DNA from: an uncultured Candidatus Saccharibacteria bacterium
Lineage (GTDB): Bacteria; Patescibacteriota; Saccharimonadia; Saccharimonadales; Saccharimonadaceae
DNA: 8,287 nucleotides
Direction: 5' to 3'
Assembly: GCA_916049555.1 (NCBI GenBank)
Contig: CAJZIB010000031.1
Location: 1 to 8,287 of the forward strand
The number at the start of each line of letters is the position of its first letter. Within the stretch, counting starts at the first letter, position 1. Below, one piece after another: positions 1-4,711 of this stretch. The position numbers and the translations under genes are program-made. The notes beneath the pieces were generated by a model, which searched no databases, was not told where the DNA came from, and saw only the letters and a list, made by a program, of their open reading frames with translations.

Positions 1-1479
1 ATTTCTAAAACCCCATACGCTACCCATACTCGCCCTGATCAAACCGTCAAAATTTACGAAATGATCGTCGATGAGAATTATCCAGAATCTAGGCTTCAAG
101 AAGAAACTCGCGCCAGTAATACTATCTGTAATGGCACTGAACATTGCAATCTAGTCCACGAATTTTCAAAAACCATAAACACAAGCGGTAATTTTTCCGG
201 TGAAAAAAATAATACTGAGTTATACGAACGCACCATCCCAGACAATCTCCCAGGCGCTGGTCTTGGTAAAAAATATTGCACCCGCTCCGTCATCTGGCCA
301 GCCTCCTCTCACGACTCAGCCGAAAACACCATCGAAAATAACACCAGTGGCTCCGCGATGAATGGCGGCAATAATCAATATCACATTTCCGCTGCCTCCT
401 GTGTCACACTTGCCAAGAAGCCAAACTTCCAGGTCCTAGGTGGAGGTATCTATACCAACGGGTCCATTATCACCTCAGTTTCCAACAAAGCCGTCGGTGG
501 CGGTCTCGGCGCCTACCCATCTGCTGCCACTAAACTTTTCGGTTCTTGGATGGAATTTGGTGCACTAGCTGCTGGCAAAGTTAACGGCTTTGGCACTGGC
601 GCTATTCAAGGCTACGAAGAAAATTACAACTTCAATCTGCCAAATGGTGGTGCAGATTCCGCAAGTAACCAAATCGCCTTAAGTCCACTCACGGTTTCGA
701 ACGATAATAAATCTGGCGAATCTGGTATCTCTCGCATCGGTTCCGCCGTTCTGGCCCGTCTCAAAGCTCGCTTCCGCGATACTATCATCCGAAATTCTTC
801 TAACACCATCACCAGCCTCACCTCTAATGAGACCTCTGCGAAGAACTATCTCGGTCTCTCCCAGCTCTATCACCAGGGAGACACCAGCCTTAGCGCCATG
901 AATAGTACCGCTAATTTCTATCAGTTCGATCGTGGCGGCAACCTTATCGCAAGAAGTAATAACACTGGTGAAAAGCTTATGAATACCCTCGCCATGTTCG
1001 TCGATGGTACCCTCACGATAGACCGCAATATCAATATCGCCCACGAAACCTACAATGCTGTAGATGATTTTCCACAGGTCCTCATCTTCGCCAAGAAAAT
1101 CAATATCACTAGCAACGTCACTAATATCGATGCCTGGCTGATTCTCGATGAAGATTATGGCGATAACCAAATCGACACCTGCTCCGATAATCACTACCCG
1201 AATGCTCTCTCTTGTAACGAAACCCTCACCATCACCGGCCCAGTCTTTGCTAGAAAGCTCGTCTTAAACCGCACCGCTGGCTCCCATACTGGTGGCGGCC
1301 GTGCTGGTGCTCACCCACTTCAAACTGGCCCTACCGGCACTTACTACGCCGAAGGTTCCATCCATCCAGCCGAAGTCTTCACTCTTCGGGCCGATGCTTA
1401 TTTCTGGGCCTACCGCCAATCCCTCAGTGGCGGCCAAGCCTACATGGTCTACTCTCGCGAGATCGCCCCGAGGTATTAG
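1..1479 (+). CDS. Large surface-exposed hypothetical protein, C-terminal part (5' truncated by window edge)
   Basis: The reading frame is open from base 1, so the start lies outside the window; the ATG at 61 is only an internal methionine. About 492 residues are visible. The composition is Asn/Ser/Thr/Gly-rich, with glycine runs such as GGGLGAY and short alternating polar/hydrophobic segments (VDGTLTID, PQVLIFAKKINIT, AWLILD). This suggests a beta-rich, possibly beta-helix-like, extracellular fold. Cysteines occur in spaced pairs (TICNGTEHC; IDTCSD and LSCNET), compatible with disulfides. No transmembrane segment or cell-wall sorting signal is visible in this part. The protein ends in NLRADAYFW-like sequence (TLRADAYFWAYRQS) and the tail YSREIAPRY. 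I recognise the general style as typical of large Saccharibacteria/CPR cell-surface proteins, but I cannot name a family or function; a role in host attachment is speculation. The coding call is secure from length and codon pattern. Confidence 0.85.
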   Translation: MSKTPYATHTRPDQTVKIYEMIVDENYPESRLQEETRASNTICNGTEHCNLVHEFSKTINTSGNFSGEKNNTELYERTIPDNLPGAGLGKKYCTRSVIWPASSHDSAENTIENNTSGSAMNGGNNQYHISAASCVTLAKKPNFQVLGGGIYTNGSIITSVSNKAVGGGLGAYPSAATKLFGSWMEFGALAAGKVNGFGTGAIQGYEENYNFNLPNGGADSASNQIALSPLTVSNDNKSGESGISRIGSAVLARLKARFRDTIIRNSSNTITSLTSNETSAKNYLGLSQLYHQGDTSLSAMNSTANFYQFDRGGNLIARSNNTGEKLMNTLAMFVDGTLTIDRNINIAHETYNAVDDFPQVLIFAKKINITSNVTNIDAWLILDEDYGDNQIDTCSDNHYPNALSCNETLTITGPVFARKLVLNRTAGSHTGGGRAGAHPLQTGPTGTYYAEGSIHPAEVFTLRADAYFWAYRQSLSGGQAYMVYSREIAPRY

Positions 1480-1552
1480 AACGCATAATACATCCACACA
1501 CCTCGAAGATATTCGCCCATCCTACATACACAAGGTCGCCCCAAGATATTAA
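1461..1552 (+). repeat. Degenerate echo of the upstream gene's C-terminal codons
   Basis: The last seven codons of the upstream gene (EIAPRY-stop, 1459-1479) recur 73 bp later at 1532-1552 as KVAPRY-stop, in the +1 frame relative to the gene. Sixteen of 21 bases match and all five differences are A/G transitions; three of them are synonymous third-position changes, including TAG to TAA. A weaker third relative, encoding EDIRPSY, lies between them near 1505-1525 and ends in the same AGATATT-like string, giving a spacing of about 36-37 bp. This looks like the remnant of a paralogous gene's 3' end or an old tandem duplication. The 1480-1604 gap holds no other gene. Confidence 0.5.
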
Positions 1553-1564
1553 AATCCGGATTTT
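1551..1564. terminator. Weak palindrome with T-run, possible terminator
   Basis: AAAATCCGGATTTT is a perfect palindrome followed by further T and C residues. As RNA it gives only a 5-bp A/U stem with a CCGG loop, so it is a poor terminator on its own. It sits directly after the duplicated stop codon and before the rluA promoter. Confidence 0.25.
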
Positions 1565-1568
1565 TCTC

Positions 1569-1597
1569 TATACAAAATCCATAAATTATGTCATAAT
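1569..1597 (+). promoter_or_regulatory. Promoter of the rluA-holB unit, leaderless type
   Basis: An extended -10 element TGtCATAAT lies at 1589-1597, with a partial -35 (TATACA, 1569-1574) 17 bp upstream of the -10 hexamer. Only seven bases separate the hexamer from the ATG at 1605, so transcription should start at or next to the start codon. No Shine-Dalgarno is present, consistent with a leaderless mRNA. Confidence 0.6.
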
Positions 1598-1604
1598 ATA
1601 TAGA

Positions 1605-2600
1605 ATGTTAAGAACTGGAAAAAAATTTAGTAAACCATCACTCTCTCGCGTCATCAACGGCGATGTAGTTTTGAGCGAAAAATCCGAAAAGCAACCCCGC
1701 ATTCGTCTCGACCACACCCTTGTCAAGCTCCATCCTGAATTTAATCGCAATACACTGCAAAACTTTATTAAGCTTGGCTATGTTCTTGTTGATGGTCAAG
1801 TTGCCACAAAACCAAACACCCCACTAAGTGAAGATTCAAAAATTGAACTTAAACTTCCAGAGGCATTGACTAATCCAGAGACAAAAATGGAGGAGGCGAA
1901 AAAAGTTAAACCAGAAACAATCTATGAGGATGAAAATGTCGTAGTCTTCAACAAACCAGCCGGCTTACTCAGCATGGCTAAAGGCGACTATTGTCTTGAA
2001 CCAACCCTCGAAGATTACGGACTTCTCGTACACCGTCTTGACCGCGACACAAGCGGCATTGTAATTTTGGCTAAAAATCCAGAAACCCAAACTCTCCTTA
2101 GGAAACAATTTCAGGATAGAAAAACCCATAAAACCTATTACGCCATTGTTGAAGGTCGTCCAAAACTCGACAATGCAGTAATCAATCTCCCGATCGCACG
2201 CAATCTCAAACACCCAACCACTTTCATCGTTGAAGCTGGCGGCAAAGAATCTGAAACTTATTACCAAGTTTTGAAAACTCAAAAGTTTACCCATCAAGAC
2301 GTTCAAAGAATCCGTAAAGCCCTTGAAAAAACAGGATTCACCGGCACTGAGTTTAAAGAAGGTAAGACTTATTCACTAATTGAATTGAAGCCAACCACCG
2401 GTCGCACGCATCAGCTCCGCGTCCATCTCAAATATCTTGGCACCCCTATCGTAGGAGATCGCGTCTACGGTTCCGCCAAGCCAGACTCCACCGATCGTCT
2501 CTATCTACACGCTAAGGCGCTTGAAATCACCATTCCTAAAAGTGACCGCCGAACTTTTGAAGCCCCTCTCCCACCAGAGTTTAATATCTTTGAAGATTAA
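1605..2600 (+). CDS. RluA-family pseudouridine synthase with N-terminal S4 domain
   Basis: The protein (331 aa) should isomerise specific uridines of rRNA (RluC/RluD-like) to pseudouridine in the cytoplasm; the target site cannot be told from sequence. Residues about 34-84 form an S4 RNA-binding domain (RLDHTLVKL, then FIKLGYVLVDGQ). The catalytic domain starts near residue 103, with NKPAGLLS (116-123) and the signature HRLDRDTSG (143-151); Asp146 is the expected catalytic aspartate. ELKPTTGRTHQLRVHL and GDRVYG follow as in the family. Compared with typical members there is a basic N-terminal extension of about 30 residues and an insertion of roughly 25 residues at about 224-250, before the TYSLIELK strand. 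The start at 1605 is supported by the promoter placed just upstream. It is probably co-transcribed with the delta'-like gene 9 bp downstream. Confidence 0.93.
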   Translation: MLRTGKKFSKPSLSRVINGDVVLSEKSEKQPRIRLDHTLVKLHPEFNRNTLQNFIKLGYVLVDGQVATKPNTPLSEDSKIELKLPEALTNPETKMEEAKKVKPETIYEDENVVVFNKPAGLLSMAKGDYCLEPTLEDYGLLVHRLDRDTSGIVILAKNPETQTLLRKQFQDRKTHKTYYAIVEGRPKLDNAVINLPIARNLKHPTTFIVEAGGKESETYYQVLKTQKFTHQDVQRIRKALEKTGFTGTEFKEGKTYSLIELKPTTGRTHQLRVHLKYLGTPIVGDRVYGSAKPDSTDRLYLHAKALEITIPKSDRRTFEAPLPPEFNIFED

Positions 2601-2609
2601 GAGGGAAAT

Positions 2610-3299
2610 ATGTTCCTCGAAAGCCTCACAAACCTAAAAAATATCATCGACACCTTCTCCACTACAATTTTTGTAATCGATCCCGAAACCGAGCTAACCT
2701 TGAGCCCGGCAATTAAAATCGTCCCAGAAACTCCGAGCTCTCTCATCTCCATCGATGATGTCAGGGAGATGATTGCCATAACCGGCACAAAACAAACTAA
2801 AGAGCTATATTTTATTATTAAATACGCAGAACAACTCACCGATTCTGCCAGCAATGCCATTCTCAAAACCGCCGAAGAACCGGGGAATCATATCCATATC
2901 ATCATGCTCACCACTCACCCTTCCCGTCTTCTACCAACCATTCGCTCTCGTTCCATGCTTTTTTATATCAAAAAGACTAACTCTCTTTCCATTCCACCGT
3001 CCGTCTCCCCAGAAATAATGGATTATGCCAAAAAACTATTAGTCGCAGATAAATCTACTCTTCTCACTCTCGCAGAGGAGCTGTCAAAGAAAAAAGCTAA
3101 AAAAACTGACGGTGAAGCTGACTCCGATAAGTCTTATATTCTCAAAGTTATTGAGACCACCATCGAACTCGCCTATAAATCCTACTTCAAAACAAAAAAC
3201 CAGCAGTTCCTTAAAAAAATCAACGGCCTCAGCACCGCTTATGATAACATCGCGAGAAACGGCAACAAAAAACTCCAACTAGTCGCAAACCTCATCTAA
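2610..3299 (+). CDS. holB: DNA polymerase III delta'-like clamp-loader subunit (short form)
   Basis: The protein (229 aa) resembles the delta' subunit, a non-motor member of the clamp-loader ring that helps load the sliding clamp at the fork. Visible motifs are DVREMI (50-55), the degenerate Walker B region YFIIKYAEQLT, the family stretch SNAILKTAEEPG (81-92), a sensor-1-like strand IIMLTTHPSRLLPT and the SRS motif (113-115), which corresponds to the SRC arginine-finger motif. The usual N-terminal P-loop region and zinc-binding cysteines are absent; the protein starts where most delta' proteins have already passed the P-loop and is about 100 residues shorter than the E. coli form. The C-terminal part is Lys-rich and poorly conserved. 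The start is supported by AGAGGG at 2600-2605, four bases before the ATG. It sits 9 bp after the pseudouridine synthase, so probably one mRNA. A truncated remnant is possible, but the RBS and clean ORF argue for a working short form. Confidence 0.8.
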   Translation: MFLESLTNLKNIIDTFSTTIFVIDPETELTLSPAIKIVPETPSSLISIDDVREMIAITGTKQTKELYFIIKYAEQLTDSASNAILKTAEEPGNHIHIIMLTTHPSRLLPTIRSRSMLFYIKKTNSLSIPPSVSPEIMDYAKKLLVADKSTLLTLAEELSKKKAKKTDGEADSDKSYILKVIETTIELAYKSYFKTKNQQFLKKINGLSTAYDNIARNGNKKLQLVANLI

Positions 3300-3313
3300 A
3301 AACCTCATCTAAA
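3288..3313 (+). repeat. Perfect 13-bp tandem duplication across the holB stop codon
   Basis: AACCTCATCTAAA occurs twice back to back (3288-3300 and 3301-3313). The first copy encodes the final Asn-Leu-Ile-stop of the delta'-like protein; the second repeats it in the +1 frame after the stop. It looks like a recent slippage or duplication event. Confidence 0.9.
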
Positions 3314-3319
3314 TACTAT

Positions 3320-3348
3320 TTTTCAATCCCTCCCAAATATGGTAAAAT
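3320..3348 (+). promoter_or_regulatory. Promoter of the TPR gene, leaderless type
   Basis: The extended -10 TGgTAAAAT lies at 3340-3348, with a partial -35 (TTTTCA, 3320-3325) at a 17-bp spacing. Eight bases separate the -10 from the ATG at 3357 and no Shine-Dalgarno is visible, so a leaderless transcript is expected. Confidence 0.6.
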
Positions 3349-3356
3349 AAATCAAT

Positions 3357-4340
3357 ATGTTAGGCGCATTACTAATTCTAGGTTTTGCAATTTTCCTCGC
3401 TTTCTTCGAGCCAGTTCTTGCTTCTAGAAAATTGTTAAATAAAGATAATACAAAAAAATACGACGCAGAAATCAAAAAACTTTGGACCATCGCCAAGGAT
3501 AGTATGAATAGTAGTAAAACCTTGCGTGCCGAAAAAGCCCTGCTCACCATCTTGAAGCTCGATGAAACCAATGCAGCAGCCTACAACCGTCTCGGTATTC
3601 TTTATGCTAAAGCCCAAAATTACGATGAAGCTATCGAATGTTTTGAAATTGCGCAGTCTCTCGACAATAATCCAATGTCATTACATAACGTTGGGCTGAT
3701 TTATCTTGAAACAGGTGCCTTTGAAAAAGCTACCATGGCCTTTCAACAAGCATTAAAACTTGATAGCTCTGTCCCTGCTCGCTTTCTTGCGCTCGCAAAA
3801 GCCGAAGAAAAACTTGGTCACAAAAAATCCGCCATCGAAGCTCTTGAATCTGCTTATAATCTCGATAAATCAACCACCACTTTAAGACAGATTCTCACAA
3901 TTTATGAAGAAGCCGGCGATCAAGAAAATATCGAAGTTACCACCGCTCGCATTGAGCAACAAATTGCCGCCGACGCGCTCAAAAAAGCAGAACTAGAAAA
4001 AGCTAAGAAGAAAGAAAAGAAGATTAAAGAGACCGCCCCAGTCCGCATGTCCAGGCCGCAACCAAAAATCATTTATCCTCGCGCTAACACCCCAATCAAA
4101 GCGCTGAAGAAAGCTGCCATAAACTCATTAAGTAAAACCACTAATTCTGCTGCCGCAAAAACAAAAACACCAGCCACTAGACCCGCAGTTGCCGCTAGTC
4201 AATCTGCAATGATTAAGCAACCTACTATCGTCAAAGATCAAGGTAATAGTCTCAGCAATACTACCTCGCGCGACAAAAAACTCAGCACCACAACCTCGTC
4301 TTCCCATCGCGCTGACAAGCGCCCACGCATGATTCAATAA
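3357..4340 (+). CDS. Membrane-anchored TPR-repeat protein
   Basis: The protein (327 aa) begins with a hydrophobic segment (about residues 2-22, LGALLILGFAIFLAFFEPV) followed by RK, which fits an N-out signal anchor with a cytoplasmic body; the topology is inferred. Three consecutive tetratricopeptide repeats can be read: about 74-104 (YNRLGILYAKAQNYDEAIEC), 107-137 (HNVGLIYLETGAFEKATMAF) and 140-171 (LAKAEEKLGHKKSAIEAL). A Lys/Glu/Ala-rich helix, probably a coiled coil, covers about 195-226. From about 227 to the end the chain is basic, rich in Ser/Thr/Ala/Pro/Lys, and almost certainly disordered. TPR units mediate protein-protein contacts, so a scaffold at the membrane is likely; partners are unknown. 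It has its own promoter in a 57-bp gap after holB and is followed by a hairpin and a tRNA gene. Confidence 0.85.
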   Translation: MLGALLILGFAIFLAFFEPVLASRKLLNKDNTKKYDAEIKKLWTIAKDSMNSSKTLRAEKALLTILKLDETNAAAYNRLGILYAKAQNYDEAIECFEIAQSLDNNPMSLHNVGLIYLETGAFEKATMAFQQALKLDSSVPARFLALAKAEEKLGHKKSAIEALESAYNLDKSTTTLRQILTIYEEAGDQENIEVTTARIEQQIAADALKKAELEKAKKKEKKIKETAPVRMSRPQPKIIYPRANTPIKALKKAAINSLSKTTNSAAAKTKTPATRPAVAASQSAMIKQPTIVKDQGNSLSNTTSRDKKLSTTTSSSHRADKRPRMIQ

Positions 4341-4346
4341 CGTTTT

Positions 4347-4380
4347 AGGTCTTTTTAGACCTTGCATCCCGCTTTTATTT
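4347..4380 (+). terminator. Hairpin after the TPR gene, probable weak terminator
   Basis: AGGTCT-TTTT-AGACCT (4347-4362) is a perfect 6-bp stem with a four-base loop, starting six bases after the stop codon. The T-rich stretch comes only about 10 bases later (4373-4382), so termination may be inefficient. Confidence 0.45.
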
Positions 4381-4390
4381 TTGGTAGAAT
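4362..4390 (+). promoter_or_regulatory. Promoter of tRNA-Thr(UGU)
   Basis: The extended -10 TGgTAGAAT lies at 4382-4390, with a poor -35 (TTGCAT, 4362-4367) 17 bp upstream of the hexamer. The predicted start is near 4397, only a few bases before the mature tRNA 5' end at 4401. Confidence 0.6.
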
Positions 4391-4400
4391 AAAACAGTAA

Positions 4401-4476
4401 GCCGTGTTAGCTCAGTTAGTAGAGCAGCCGCCTTGTAAGCGGCAGGTCGTCGGGGCAGAGCCGACACACGGCTCCA
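4401..4476 (+). tRNA. tRNA-Thr(UGU), encoded CCA, atypical T-loop and D-loop
   Basis: This 76-nt cloverleaf has a perfect 7-bp acceptor (GCCGTGT/ACACGGC), a D-stem GCTC/GAGC, an anticodon stem GCCGC/GCGGC with loop CTTGTAA (anticodon TGT at 4434-4436), a 5-nt variable loop and a T-stem GTCGG/CCGAC. U73 is followed by encoded CCA (4474-4476). It decodes ACA and wobbling ACN codons. Two features are abnormal: the T-loop reads GGCAGAG (4454-4460) rather than the near-invariant TTCRANT, and the D-loop has A at position 18 (4418) instead of G. G19 and C56 are kept. All stems pair perfectly, which argues against a decayed pseudogene. The tRNA-Thr(GGU) in this window has normal loops. Confidence 0.93.
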
Positions 4477-4490
4477 TGAGTGAAAACTTA

Positions 4491-4510
4491 TGGAAAAATT
4501 TATTTTTCCA
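4491..4510. terminator. A/T hairpin 14 bp after tRNA-Thr(UGU)
   Basis: TGGAAAAAT-TT-ATTTTTCCA forms a 9-bp inverted repeat (or 8 bp with a four-base loop). There is no T-tract after it on the plus strand, so it may act in 3' processing rather than termination. It occupies the same place in the first repeat unit as the stronger hairpin at 4573-4596 does in the second. Confidence 0.4.
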
Positions 4511-4526
4511 AAAGCTTGAACGAATG

Positions 4527-4560
4527 GAGTTGGGTGTACAAAAGTACACACGGCTCTTTT
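4527..4560 (+). terminator. 13-position hairpin carrying the tRNA-Thr acceptor strand, followed by TTTT
   Basis: GAGTTGGGTGTAC (4527-4539), loop AAAA, GTACACACGGCTC (4544-4556): twelve of thirteen positions pair (two G-U, one G/A mismatch), followed by four T. The 3' arm contains ACACACGGCTC, identical to 4464-4474 inside tRNA-Thr(UGU). By shape it could terminate transcription; by sequence it is an inverted-repeat copy of the tRNA 3' end. Confidence 0.55.
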
Positions 4561-4572
4561 GAGTGAAAGAAC

Positions 4573-4602
4573 AAATAGAACATTTATGTTCTATTTTTAT
4601 TT
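4573..4602 (+). terminator. Rho-independent terminator downstream of tRNA-Thr(UGU)
   Basis: AAATAGAACA-TTTA-TGTTCTATTT is a 10-bp stem with a four-base loop, running into TTATTTC. This is the best terminator in the gap and should end transcription entering from the tRNA. Confidence 0.6.
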
Positions 4603-4679
4603 CGACGAATGACCTATGCGTACAAGGTACACACGGCACTTTTGAAGAAAAGAATAAAAATCACTTACATCGTTTTCTA

Positions 4680-4709
4680 TGCTAAAATTATATAAACAAC
4701 TGGAGGTGG
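4680..4709 (+). promoter_or_regulatory. Promoter and ribosome binding site of the sulfotransferase operon
   Basis: The extended -10 TGcTAAAAT occupies 4680-4688, giving a predicted transcript start near 4695. A strong Shine-Dalgarno, TGGAGGTGG (4701-4709), follows, with GGAGG five bases before the ATG at 4712. The upstream in-frame ATG at 4679 overlaps the -10 element and would lie outside this transcript, so 4712 is the supported start. No convincing -35 is seen. Confidence 0.75.
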
Positions 4710-4711
4710 TC

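Larger units (their letters stand above)
4464..4655 (+). repeat. Three copies of the tRNA-Thr(UGU) acceptor 3' strand at 82-83 bp spacing
   Basis: ACACGGC occurs inside the tRNA at 4466, then at 4548 and 4631 (steps of 82 and 83). The first downstream copy matches ACACACGGCTC exactly and also repeats the trailer GAGTGAAA, with CAT (which contains the last two bases of CCA) replaced by TTTT. The second copy is more diverged (ACACACGGCAC, then TTTTGA and AAAGAA). CGAAT also recurs (4521 and 4606), and an A/T-rich hairpin occupies the same slot in each unit (4491-4510 and 4573-4596). The units are therefore ordered modules, not chance matches. The array fills the gap between the tRNA and the sulfotransferase promoter and contains no credible gene. 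Confidence 0.75.

Noticed and set aside
679..1194. 171-residue open frame on the minus strand
   Set aside because: It lies wholly antisense to the surface-protein gene, has an Ile/Asp/Glu pattern expected from reversed Asn/Ile codons, and has no ribosome site or promoter.
4412..4639. 75-residue minus-strand open frame ending in a CRLQGGCSTN-like peptide
   Set aside because: It is the reverse translation of tRNA-Thr(UGU) and the repeat array.
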